Source: Rhyacichthys aspro
Lineage: Eukaryota; Chordata; Actinopteri; Gobiiformes; Rhyacichthyidae
DNA length: 64,000 nucleotides
NCBI GenBank assembly: GCA_036850595.1
Contig: CM072148.1
Location: 2,027,160-2,091,159, forward strand
Direction of reading: 5' to 3'
Positions within the stretch are counted from its first letter, which is position 1; each line of letters begins with the position of its first letter. Position numbers and translations under genes: made by a program. Below the pieces are notes generated by a model. The model had not been told where the DNA came from and did no database searches. It saw only the letters and a list, made by a program, of their open reading frames with translations. Below are positions 24,901 through 35,399 of this stretch, one piece after another.

Positions 24901-25500
24901 GCAGCACTGGGCTAAATTCAGGTGTTTTATTCAAAGTTTCTTTTTATTAATTTAGCAAAAACAAAGTGAACAGAAGATAATTCTGAATCAAATCAATATT
25001 TGTTCTGAGTTTGTCTCAAAACAGCAACAGTTCAGTTCCTCTGTTTCAGTTTGAGAAGGATCTGGACTAAACCAGACCATGTAATCCCAGACAAAACCAG
25101 ACCAGACTGGACTAAACCAGACCATGTAATCCCAGACAAAACCAGACCAGACTGGACTAAACCAGACCATGTAATCCCAGACAAAACCAGACCAGACTGG
25201 ACTAAACCAGACCATGTAATCCCAGACAAAACCAGACCAGACTGGACTAAACCAGACCATGTAACCCGACAAAACCAGACCAGACTGGACAACCAGACCC
25301 GGTATTCCCGGCCAAACCCGACCCGGCCGGGCCAAACCCGGCCCTGGTATCCCCGACAAAACCCGGCCCGGCCGGGCTAAACCAGACCATGTAATCCCAG
25401 ACAAAACCAGACCAGACTGGACTAAACCAGACCATGTAATCCAGACCAGACTCCATGATGATGGATCAGAGTTACTCCTTGTTCTGACATCACTCTAAAA
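24901..25500 (-). mobile_element. Dispersed element carrying the 45-bp minisatellite (copy 3)
   Basis: Left flank aaatcaatatttgttctgag, ttgtctcaaaacagcaacag and the right flank ccagactccatgatgatgga are shared with the 18.6 kb and 9.1 kb loci. The sequence at its left edge, acacgcagcactgggctaaa, could be the terminus but no target duplication was identified. Confidence 0.55.
25063..25450 (-). repeat. 45-bp minisatellite array, locus 3
   Basis: About eight and a half units; the first five are almost identical, spaced exactly 45 bp (accatgtaatccc at 25076, 25121, 25166, 25211). Two internal units (about 25290-25380) are strongly GC-shifted, with ccggcc and acccgg in place of cagacc and aaccag. 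Long minus-strand frames with a VWSGFVWDYMVWFSP repeat are translations of the array, not proteins. Confidence 0.95.
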
Positions 25501-25760
25501 TCTTTAAGGTTTTTGTCTCTTCTCTCACTTTTCCAGTTTGTAAATTGATTTTAAAAACATTTAAGTTGTTTATTTTTGTCAGCCTCTTACTTTACTGCAG
25601 ATCTTTTTGAAACTTTCAGCATGTTTGTGCTCGATGTGCTACTTTTTAGACCTTTTGAAGTTGACTTTATTGAACTGCATTAAACACACCAGCTTCCACA
25701 AAACTAAAGTGGTCCAGGTCAGGATCATTTTTCATTTTTCATTTTTCTGCCTGACATCTG
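25501..25760. other. Intronic or intergenic DNA, nothing recognised
   Basis: T-rich unique sequence. Confidence 0.5.
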
Positions 25761-25957
25761 AGCTCTTACGGTTCGGTCTCGGCCTTTCGTTCACTCTGAA
25801 GCTCGCCGCTGTGACGTTAGCTCGTATATCAGCAGCATACGTTTACATTGACGTAGCTGTGTAGCGTCACGTGCAGTAAGCCCTCCTCCCTTTAGCGCTC
25901 TCTTTGGGGGGTATTTTGCCGCTCTAATGGTCGGACGTACGGATCGACAAAGACCCG
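25761..25957 (+). repeat. Dispersed repeat, family E, partial copy 1
   Basis: agctcttacgg through tagctcgtatatcagcagca, agcgctctctttggggggta and ttgccgctctaatggtcgg aligns over about 190 bp with 27211-27393 at a visibly diverged level. Confidence 0.75.
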
Positions 25958-27113
25958 AGCTGCTGTGGAACCGACGGGCCGTGCACGCAGCTCTGGGCGG
26001 CGGGGACTCCGGCGCCGTTTGACTGGCAGACCTGAGTGTGTAAGTGTATTAAGAAGGGAAATAGAGGCAGAGATGATAGCAGGTATGCATGGAGCTTAAT
26101 TAATTGGAATAGGGATTCTCATCTCCCGTCACTAACAGAAATACCCCCCGGGCCATTAGCACTCTGCTCTCTCCTAATGCAAACACACATTCACTCACTG
26201 GATGTGTGTCTGGAGTTAACAGGACCGGCCCCTCGCTCGCAGCAGTGGACCCAGTCTGGACACTGTTCCATCAACTGTCTTTTAGTTCAGATTATTTGTA
26301 CTTTTGTGTGTAAGAACTGGCAACATTTAATTGTAGATTGAAAAATGAAGTTTCTTTAAAGTAGGAATTTCTAAAGATGAGTCATTTTGGTGATTCATAA
26401 AGCGTTCTCAGACGTAGATTCGAGTTTCCTGCGTGCGTAAGTCCATGCTGCTCCTCCCTAATTAACATAGCATTATTTAGCGTCTATTAAAGATGTTAAG
26501 GTTGGTCTGCTGTTTCAGGTCAGTCACAGTCTGGGCCTTTAAAGGAGAAGCAAGACTGTCCATGTTCTGAACTTTGGAATTATATAGTCCTCACTGACAG
26601 AGGCTCGGGTGGAAGATCTGAGACACTAAGAGCAGAAAACAGTGGTTTAACATAGAATTAACATGGCACTGACAGAAGAAATGTCCTCCTAATGCCCTTA
26701 GACGGTCCTAAAACTGGAGCCCAGACCTGGTCCAGCCCAGACCATCAAGTAGCGACCACTCAGAGGAGCTCCACTGCTGCAGACACACATAACTGTCTGT
26801 TACTGGAGGCTTTAAAGTGTGTGTTCTGTCCATTCTATCATTTATTTTTGTTATGTGCAACTTTTAATAAAATAATAATAATTAGTAAAATTGTGTGGTC
26901 TGCAATCATGTTTTAGTTACAATATTTCGTTGCAGGTTACGTCTGATAATATTATAAAACAGTGTTATTTTTCAGGGCTCAGGCATGCGTAAGAGTGCAT
27001 TAATCTGTTCTTGGGATTTCTTCTTCTATAAGAACTTTTTACAGTTAAGAAAACATTGGTGAATGCCAAAAATTAACGTAAGAAGGACTTCAGAAGAAAT
27101 CTCTGCGTAAGAA
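25958..27113. other. Intronic DNA with old repeat pieces, no gene seen
   Basis: The pieces at 26385-26500 (gcgtgcgtaagtccatgc) and 26975-27113 (gcatgcgtaagagtgc, ctctgcgtaagaagc) look like parts of the same old dispersed repeat that continues into the block at 27114. The frame at 26036-26341 (101 codons) is unrecognised. Confidence 0.45.
26060..26200. promoter_or_regulatory. Candidate conserved non-coding element
   Basis: Contains atgcatggagcttaattaat followed by tggaatagggattctcatc and gccattagcactctgctctc. The clustered TAAT/ATTA cores next to GC-rich unique sequence are typical of developmental non-coding elements, but no conservation test was possible. Confidence 0.25.
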
Positions 27114-27470
27114 GCTTCATGAATGAGGCCCATTGGGTACATTTACTTAAATAAGCACGCATTACTCAATGTTAATGCTTTGTTATTAATGTTTAATGTT
27201 ATGGCATGTGAGCTCTTCAACGGTTTTGTGTCAGCCTTTCATTCACTTTGAAGCTTGACGGCGTGATGTTAGCTCGTATATCTTTAGCATACGTGTACAT
27301 TTACGTAGCTGTGTCGTGTCATGTGTTCGGTAGCGCTCTCTTTGGGGGATACTTTGCCGCTCTAATGGTCTGACGTATGGATCTACAAAGACCTGCTTCA
27401 TGAATGAGGTACATTAGGTACATTAGCTCAGATAAACACTCAAAGTTAATGCTTTATTATTTATGTATCA
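27114..27470 (+). repeat. Dispersed repeat, family E: one 280-bp unit plus the start of a second
   Basis: The unit runs from gcttcatgaatgaggcccat at 27114 to cagacctgc at about 27393, and then restarts at gcttcatgaatgaggtacat (27394), where ttaatgctttattatttatg parallels ttaatgctttgttattaatg. The block is thus a partial tandem duplication. Confidence 0.7.
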
Positions 27471-28254
27471 TATAATCGCGTTAATATTTGATTGGACTGT
27501 TTCCACATTTTAAAAGCTGTACATGTGTCCTCTTCATTTAGTTTTGTGCAAAGCTCCAACTTAATTTGATTATTACATTTGGACACAAAGCGTTGAAAGC
27601 CTTGTTCTTCGACTTGTGATATTATAGTTGTTATGTTCCTTATCACTTCACTCTTTTTCAATTAGACTCTTCGTAAGCCTTTGTGACTATGTTAATGAGC
27701 TGCTCTGGTGTAAATGAAGGCTTCTTATCGGATCTTCCCGTTCTTCGTCTTATCTTGTTCTCTCTGAACACGTGAAACTGATCTGTCACAGCGACCTACA
27801 GTAAAAGTCTTCTCCATCTTTATGCTTCTGCAGGTGAGAGAAAGCACCGGCGGCTGTTTATTTTCGAGGCGGGACGTTCTTCCAATGATTACAGACTGTG
27901 ACCTCTCAGCGAGCTCTTGAGCTTCTATCAAATGTGACCGTTCCAGCCTCGCCACAGCTGACAGTCAGAGCTTTTATTCGCTGCTGTCTCGGACACTTTT
28001 ACAGAATAGCGGTCAGAGATAGTCACATAATGGATCTGTCAAGTATGCAGGTCGTGGCTCGGATCAGGTGGCACTTTTCTCCATTCGCTAAAGCTTTGTG
28101 GATTAGTCCAAAGATTTGAAATGTCAGTCATGAATGGTGCAAGGTAAGACACGTGAGATTAGTCAGTTTAATGTCTAGATCATGCAGTAAGATATATATG
28201 AAAGGACAATTCTAAAAAGGCGATATTATACTAGATACATCCCAATCCAGCTAT
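27471..28254. other. Intronic or intergenic DNA, no gene seen
   Basis: Small frames at 27461-27661, 27725-27955 and 27898-28119 have no recognisable content. Confidence 0.5.
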
Positions 28255-28965
28255 ATTTTATTTCACATTTATCCTAAGATGCTAGTGTTTTACCATCTGC
28301 TTATTACCCAACGCTAACTTTCACTGGATGGTTTCTGACTGATGCAAATATTTTACAAAAAATGATCTGATGCTAATATTTTCAACATCTTCTAATGTAT
28401 CACTTGATGCTAAAGTTTTATCCAAAATATTTCACCACATTACTGTAATTCATTACATAATTCAAACATTTACTGGTTGCTTTCCACCTGATGCTAACGT
28501 TTTATTTGACATTTATCACCTGATGCTAACATTTGCCCGTTGCATTTAGTATATTGTGCTAAGATTTGACATTAGCATCATATCACCTGATGTTTTGCTG
28601 TACATTTATCGTCTGATGCTAACATACACTGCTTGCTTTCCACCAGATGCTAACATTTTACCAGACTTTATTAACCTGATAGCAACATTTTTCCACACAC
28701 CTCAAATTATATATAACTACATTTACTGATTGCTTTAGAACTCACGCTAACATTTTTCTGCATATTTATTACCTGAAGCTAACACTTATTGAATATTTCA
28801 TTTATGATGCAAGTACTTTACTTTAATATGATCACCTAATGCTTTTTATTGGACATTATTCTGACGGTAACACAAATGATTATCTCGTGCTAATATTTGA
28901 CAAGCCTTTCATCATCTAATGTTGTAAATTTACATATATTTTCCACCTGATACAAACATTTTAGA
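28255..28965. repeat. Degenerate minisatellite based on CACCTGATGCTAACATTTTAC
   Basis: The phrases cacctgatgctaac, gatgctaacattt, acatttatcacctgatg and actggttgctttccacc recur at intervals of roughly 30-60 bases for 700 bp. It is an ancient tandem array, heavily mutated. Confidence 0.75.
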
Positions 28966-31697
28966 CCCTTCCAGAAGTGACGTTATTGGAAGCTGCACAC
29001 GTGACGGACATACCGGAGTTAGCAAAACCGCTAAATAAAAAGGTTTTAGACATAAACTGTCTGGTTGTTTTCCATAAAGTTGGTGAGAAAGGACCACAAT
29101 GCAAAAGAACAAAAAACACAGGATACATTAACATAGAAATGTATTATTTAGCATGATAGCTATAACATAAGCTAATTCATTTGTGACCCCACAACGCTAA
29201 TACAATTAGCAGCTAATTGTCCTGATTTTAAACAAAAAACAGCTTAATAACGAGGTGGTTTGAGACTCTGACATTAAACACATGTCTCTTTTGGGGACAT
29301 TTGTCAAAACAATCCTGTTTTGCACAACTTGCAATGTTTGGAGGTAATGCTAATTCTACCAAATGTCGGTGAAACTAACGACAAGATGCTAACGAAGCTC
29401 ATGTTGTTTAAAACACAAAAAGGGTCAGTATCACCTGATAAAGTTTTATCTGAGACATTTTTGTGCCTCTTTCCTTGACATTTGTTCTATTTTTGCCATC
29501 TTCAGTTCAAAGAAGAGTAAAAGCTTTTGCAGATTGCAGTGACTCATAGCATTATCGTAAGAGGTCAAACTCCGTATATTATCCTGGCATCTATGACTCC
29601 AATGTTTTTAGCTGAAAAACACGAGGGCTTCACGCAAATGCTATTTTTACACCAGAGTACGACACTAAAAGATTCATATCCATAAAAGTGTTTGGATAAC
29701 ACAGTTTAGTAGAACTTTGGAGACAAAACGTCCACCAGAGTCTGTCCTCATCCGCCGAAGGGAACAAAGTCCTTCACAGCTTTTCTAATCTGTCTCATTC
29801 ACAAGAAGAAAGGGTTCAGAGAAGTGAGAGTGACCAGAGGCAGGAGGCACTGGAGCACTTTATGGAGGTGTTGGTTGTGTTAATGGACACCGAGCCACCA
29901 ACGTGTTTACAGCTAACTCTACGCCCCAGGCTTCAGGGTGATTGAAGATGTTAGAGTCGGCGCTGGCAGCACTAACTCGTCCCACACTGAGTTCCACTGA
30001 GGACATAAGACTCGCTGGGACGGGGTTAGATCTGACACTACAGCCTTTAAGAACACATTGAGGAATTGTAAATGAAGCCAAAACTGATGAAAAATGTGAA
30101 CCCTCTTTTTATAAACAGCGATGCATTGAGAGAAGTGGTGTCTACTGTCGAGATGTTTACTGTTTTCATTTATTTTCTTATTTCCTCCCGCAATTTCCGT
30201 TCAGAAATGTAATTAAATCCATATAGATAGTGACACTAAGATAGCACAGGACATTTCTCAACTCAATTATCCATTACCTCAGCCAACAATAGTTATTGGC
30301 ATGGTTATATACCATTTAATAAACCCAGAAAAACACTAAAAGGTCCAGATTCTGCCCTCTTCTTGACCCGAATGGCCTTTTTTTTTACCAAATCATGAAG
30401 CCAAAGCAAAGAATTGTGCTTGAAACTCATTTTTCTGTGTGTCAATCACAGCGTTACCATGGCGACGGCAATATTAACCAATTGAAAAAGCTCAACAGAC
30501 TCTTATTTTGAACTAACATCTCACTTTTACTGCTTTATGCGAGTGCCCTCTTTGTCCGTCGGTCTTTGCTGAACACATTGTTCAATTGAAAAGCTGAAAA
30601 CATGTATCTCCTTTATTCTTTTGAATGTGTAAAAAGAAAAAAAGACAACATTTGGAGAAAAAGAATGTGAGTGACAGCTACAGGGTCTAATTTAAAACAA
30701 GAGTGAAAACAGCAGACAGCTCAAGAAATGGAAAAACAAAAGGAGACGGGCAAATAAAAGGAGTTGTTTGAGTTCACAGGTCTGTCTTTCTTTAACCTGG
30801 ACTCATTATCTCTACTTGTTCACCAGAAATGGATTTGTAGAAGCCATTGTCATGTTTTAACTCTGGTCAAACTCAGATTTAAGGTAGATGTGAACCACGC
30901 TTGCAACTTTCCTGCACATTTTGAAGCCATTAATAGTGATAACAGTCGAAAAGTTCTATAATAAGGCCTAAAAGGAAGTAGTAAAACAATAAAATTATAA
31001 TTAAAATGAAAAAAACAAATGCACTGAGAAAGACCAACTATTTATATTAACATCAGCAGCTAATATTCAGGATTCTCTCACAGAAAAGTATTTAGTCTGA
31101 CTTGAAAACAGTATCTACTCATTGTTCTTTGTTGCTCTATGGTTCTTGTTGCAGAATACAGGAGCCATCTTAATGTTTTTTTCAGTGTGGTTTACATGAC
31201 TTTTCTTTCAGGTTCAGGTTTTCCAGAATGCATTGGAACACTCAGAGTTTTATTTTGTTGAGAGTAGACTTTGCAACTTCCAAAAGAGAAAAAAGCTAGA
31301 CTCAGGTGTTTTCATAAGAAGTCTGTAAACTTTGTTCGATGAGCGTCATGTTTCAGTCTCAGTTTTCTTTCATTCTGCACACGTCACATGAACTAAACTG
31401 TAGTAAAAGCCCCTCGTCTGTGGAGGCGCTGTGGCAGTTCTCACTGAAGCAGACAACGAGGACAAAGTAAATCAAATCCGTCCGGACCGAGAATGGATTA
31501 CATCTCCTTCAGACCGTGTTTATTACATTATTTTTGTTCAATACTTTCATAAAACGCTTTAGTAAAGTTTGTAGCGCATCTTTTCCAAATTCCTATTGCC
31601 AACATTCTCTATAAATAATTTTTCTGATGCTTTTCCAAACAGATACATTCCATTTGTTTTACTAATGCTTTCATTTCTCGCCTTTACAAAAAGTAAG
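28966..31697. other. Intronic or intergenic DNA, no gene seen
   Basis: The minus-strand frame at 29860-30081 sits in GC-richer sequence (29720-30060) but matches no family I know. The piece at 31385-31490 may be old repeat. No splice-flanked exon was found. Confidence 0.45.
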
Positions 31698-31852
31698 ACT
31701 CCCTTTTTTTTCCTTTTGTAGATAAAATCATCACTCAAAAACAGCATTTTGTGTTTACTTGAGTTATCTTTTTATCTGAAACATTAAAGTGTGACAAATG
31801 CACAAAAAAATATGAAATCAAGAAGGGGGCAAATACTTTTTCATGGCCCTGT
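31698..31852 (+). mobile_element. Second terminal fragment of the common teleost DNA-transposon-like repeat
   Basis: Same order of strings as at 9697-9905: gataaaatcatcactcaaaa, cattttgtgtttacttgag, aagtgtgacaaatgcac, agaagggggcaaatactttt, ending ttcatggccctgt. This copy keeps the AAGGGGGCAAATACTTTTTC end that is typical of the family. Confidence 0.55.
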
Positions 31853-33097
31853 TTGCTTTCACACCTCCGTAAACAAACCAGCAGCACATTTCAATTTCTA
31901 AACAAATTAAAAGCTAACATGTACGATAAGCGTGTTCTATATCGACTCCAGTATCATCTCCATCTTGATTTATAACTTCCTCTCACTCCAGTCTCCCATC
32001 TCAAGAACAAATCACTGCTTTTAATATTCTATTCTGCTTTATGGCGCCAAATATTTACCCGAGGAAGGTTTATTGTCGGAAAACACACACTGATAAACAA
32101 AGACAAACACACACACGGGCGCGCGGCCATTTACGGCCAAAGACGGATCGCTAACTACGCCCCGACCGCTCTTAAAACTCGCCCGGGGGACCGCTCGGCG
32201 CTGACAGCTGCAACGAGGTGCTGCCTGTTTATTTATGCCATTGTGTGCACGCATTTGTGACAAAGGATGCCAAAGGAAACGAGCCCAGTAAAGAGGATCT
32301 AATTAAAACTCTACACCGCCACAAGGGACAGCGCTACAACCCTCCCACTTGTATTTAACCAACACTCGAGCTGAAGGACCGTTAGGAGCTCCGGTGTGTC
32401 CTCTGGCCTCCACCGGGACGGGGTTCAGACACGGGAGAGGCTTTAGTGACGAGGTACTCCACCAGAACGAGGGAAGGAACGAGGAAACCAACAGGAACAG
32501 AGGAGAAGCCGCGGAATAAAAGCAGCGGAAACAACGACTACACACAGCACACAGTGTGTCGTCTTCACCCAGATGGACATTATATATTCACACAGCACGC
32601 ACACTTCTCCAATCTTATATAAAATCATTAGACCTTATGGTAATTGGATAAGTGGACTGTGTTTCTCGTCACAAGCTTCTGCACAAACACAAATGCAAAA
32701 ATAATAATAACAGCCGCAAGCAAACAATTTAATCAATTTAGTTGCTTCTTATAAACTATCATTTTGTTCCAGATTCGTTCATACATTTATAAAACTGTGA
32801 GGCATTGACGTTTTGACGAATTAAAAGGAACATATCTGGAAAAGTATGGATGAGATTTCATTATTTTGCAGCTCTGATGAGAACAGTATATTGGATGTAA
32901 CAGAAGAATGTGATTCGAGACACAGAAAACAGAGTATTTAATGTAAAAAGATGCCAATTAAGGGCTAATATTTTGATGCATTGATGATTTACTGAAGACT
33001 GTTATCAGTGTTGGAGATTTTAATTGAAAAGCTGAGATAGTCCATGCAGCAGCCATCAACCTTGACCTTGTTTGTTGAATATTCTTGAATAAATGCC
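31853..33097. other. Intronic or intergenic DNA, no gene seen
   Basis: A CpG-bearing patch lies at 32040-32300 (gggcgcgcggccatttacgg). Overlapping minus-strand frames at 32303-32628 have no recognisable product. Confidence 0.45.
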
Positions 33098-33848
33098 TTA
33101 AAGCAACACTAAGTATGTACAGTTTGTCAGGATTTAAGTTAAATACATCTTCAGTGCAACCTTAAATATAAACCAAGACTCACTGGGACTCTTTATTTAA
33201 GATGTGTTCGTACTTTTTCATGTCAAGGAACCATTAAAATTCATTTTCTTGATAAATATTTAATTCTTTTAAAGGATGAAAAGGAGATGTTTGCGACAAT
33301 TGAGAAACCAGCAACGTTCAGTGAGTTTTAAACCCAGCCTCCGTCTTTCACAGCTCCTTCCTTCCACGCATTCGTTACTACAAATACAGTGACTTTACAT
33401 CAGTTTATCTGCCTAACTAGCTCTGGAAAATGATTCACTCTCACAAGAATACGTTCAGTTACCTGTCGAGCAGAAACTGAGCGAGCAAAGTGTCGGTCTG
33501 AAGCCTTTTCTGTGTCTTCAGCGCACGTCATCGATAAAAAGTTGCACCAAAAATGTTATTTCTTTCTTCTTCCACTCTTCTTAGCTACTTTTTCTTTTGC
33601 GGCGACTTGTCTCAGGTTTATTCTCAACCACTGAGCTACTTCGAGCTAACGCCAGAGCCACAGTAAATACAACCTCGAGCTAACGTCGGCAGTGGGAATG
33701 ATTATGGGCTAATGGTTAACGAGATGACAGAGAGAGGACGTGTCCACAGCTAATAGTCTGTTATGGGTCAGTAAAGGCAGTTTCTAGTAATAAAAAACAC
33801 AAATTTGGGTACTTTATGCTAAAATGTACATATGTAGTGTTGCTTTAA
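33098..33848. mobile_element. TTAA-flanked inverted-repeat element, family 2
   Basis: A 751-bp segment bounded by TTAA at 33098-33101 and 33845-33848. The inner ends are AGCAACACTAAGTATGTACA at the left and TGTACATATGTAGTGTTGCT at the right; when one is reverse-complemented 17 of 20 bases agree. The interior has no coding capacity. The TTAA target site again suggests piggyBac-type mobilisation, but the ends differ from family 1. Confidence 0.75.
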
Positions 33849-34160
33849 GACAATAGGACAACAGATTAATTTAATGTTTTTGAATCAATAACAGGCCGTG
33901 GCTTGAAGCAAATAGATGACAACATCAGCAACCATCACAAATAATATCTTTAAGTTTTGTGCTAAATTTACGTGAGTTGATAAGACTGGGATACCTTAAA
34001 ACTGTGGTGTCAAACTCAAAGTCAATGGAAAATCAAAATCATTTCAGAAGATTGTGACACTTGGAAAACTTTTATAAAATTTAGAATGTAACGCATCATC
34101 TTCATTTGAGTTTTACAAAAGTTATCTTTAACATGTTTTTTTTTTCCTTTTATGGAAACT

Positions 34161-34258
34161 GGTTTTAGTTGGATTTGAATGGGTTTTAATTGGATTTGAA
34201 CAGTTTTTATTTGGATTTGAACAGATTTCAGATTTTTAGATGGATTTTAGATGGGTTT
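34161..34258 (-). repeat. Inverted arm of the 21-bp minisatellite
   Basis: Three to four units of ggttttagttggatttgaa, spaced about 21 bp, run in the opposite orientation to the main array that starts 53 bp further right. Confidence 0.85.
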
Positions 34259-34310
34259 TTTCTTTGTAGTAAAAATGGCTTAAGATTTCATGAACAAATG
34301 AAATAAATCT

Positions 34311-35250
34311 GATTCAAATCCAACTAAACCCTTTTCAAATCCAACTAAAACCTATTCAAATCCAACTAAACCCTGTTCAAATCCAACTAAAACACGTTCA
34401 AATCCAACTAAAACCTATTCAAATCCAAATAAAATCTATTCAAATCCAACTAAAACCTATTCAAATCCAACTAAACCCTGTTCAAATCCAACTAAAACAC
34501 GTTCAAATCCAACTAAAACCTATTCAAATCCAACTAAAACCTATTCAAATCCAATTAAAACCTATTCAAATCCAACTAAAACCTATTCAAATCCAACTAA
34601 AACCCGTTCAAATCCAACTAAAACCTATTAAAATCCAACTAAAACCTATTAAAATCCAACTAAAACACATTAAAATCAAACTAAAACACATTCAAATCCA
34701 ACTAAAACCTGTTCAAATCCAACTAAAACCCGTTCAAATCCAACTAAAACCTATTAAAATCCAACTAAAACCTATTCAAATCCAACTAAAACCCGTTCAA
34801 ATCCAACTAAAACCTATTAAAATCCAACTAAAACCTATTAAAATCCAACTAAAACCTATTAAAATCCAACTAAAACACATTAAAATCAAACTAAAACACA
34901 TTCAAATCCAACTAAAACCTGTTCAAATCCAACTAAAACCCATTCAAATCCAACTAAAACCTATTAAAATCCAACTAAAACACATTCAAATCCAACTAAA
35001 ACCCGTTCAAATCCAACTAAAACCCATTCAAATCCAACTAAAACCCGTTCAAATCCAACTAAACCCTGTTCAAATCCAACTAAAACCTATTCAAATCCAA
35101 CATAAAAACCCGTTCAAATCCAACTAAACCCTGTTCAAATCCAACTAAAACCTATTCAAATCCAACTAAAACCTATTCAAATCCAACTAAAACACATTCA
35201 AATCCAACTAAAACCCGTTCAAATCCAACTAAAACCCGTTTAAATCCAAA
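34311..35250 (+). repeat. 21-bp minisatellite (AAATCCAACTAAAACCTATTC)n
   Basis: About 44 units, with variants at the CCTATT/CCCGTT/ACACGTT/CCTGTT position and AAATC to AAAATC changes. Some blocks are themselves repeated: the order of variants around 34640-34735 recurs at about 34845-34940, a higher-order repeat. Its minus-strand translation gives a VLVGFER heptad-like repeat in frame with intron-retained Sidekick sequence, which is a by-product. Confidence 0.95.
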
Positions 35251-35390
35251 AATATCTCCAACTAAATGCACTGAAGGGCCACACTTTGCCCCCGGACCTT
35301 GAGTTTGACATGTGCGCTTTAAAAGATCACAGTCTTGTCGCTCTGCTTTGACCGTATTCTCGACCAACCTCAGCTGCAGAACAAAGAGAA

Positions 35391-35399
35391 GAGCTTTAC
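35391..35399 (-). other. Splice donor of the Sidekick-like exon
   Basis: On the minus strand the exon ends CTCAG and continues gtaaagctc, close to the consensus 5' splice site. The reading frame stays open past the donor into the intron, so the donor, not a stop codon, defines the exon end. Confidence 0.65.

Larger units (their letters stand above)
34002..35319. mobile_element. hAT-like element with an internal 21-bp minisatellite
   Basis: Left end CTGTGGTGTCAAACTCAAAG; right end ggaccttgagtttgacatgt followed by gcg. The inverted match is strongest over TGTCAAACTCAA and GTCC, the terminal style of many fish hAT elements. Flanking 8-mers CCTTAAAA and CTTTAAAA (one mismatch) may be the 8-bp target duplication that hAT insertion makes. 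The interior is almost entirely tandem repeat and has no transposase. It lies about 80 bp downstream of the Sidekick exon's donor site, in the sense of transcription. Confidence 0.6.

Noticed and set aside
25063..25450. Regular direct repeats resembling a CRISPR array
   Set aside because: Units are contiguous with no unique spacers, no cas genes occur, and the DNA is vertebrate.
24988..25456. Trp-rich repetitive frames on the minus strand (up to 138 codons), also at 9025-9348 and 18634-18909
   Set aside because: The 45-bp unit is a multiple of three and lacks a stop in several frames, so every array yields such frames. They are translations of a minisatellite.
29860..30081. 73-codon minus-strand frame considered as a downstream Sidekick exon (Ig domain 3)
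   Set aside because: It lacks the expected cysteine and tryptophan pattern of an Ig domain and has no matching splice sites.
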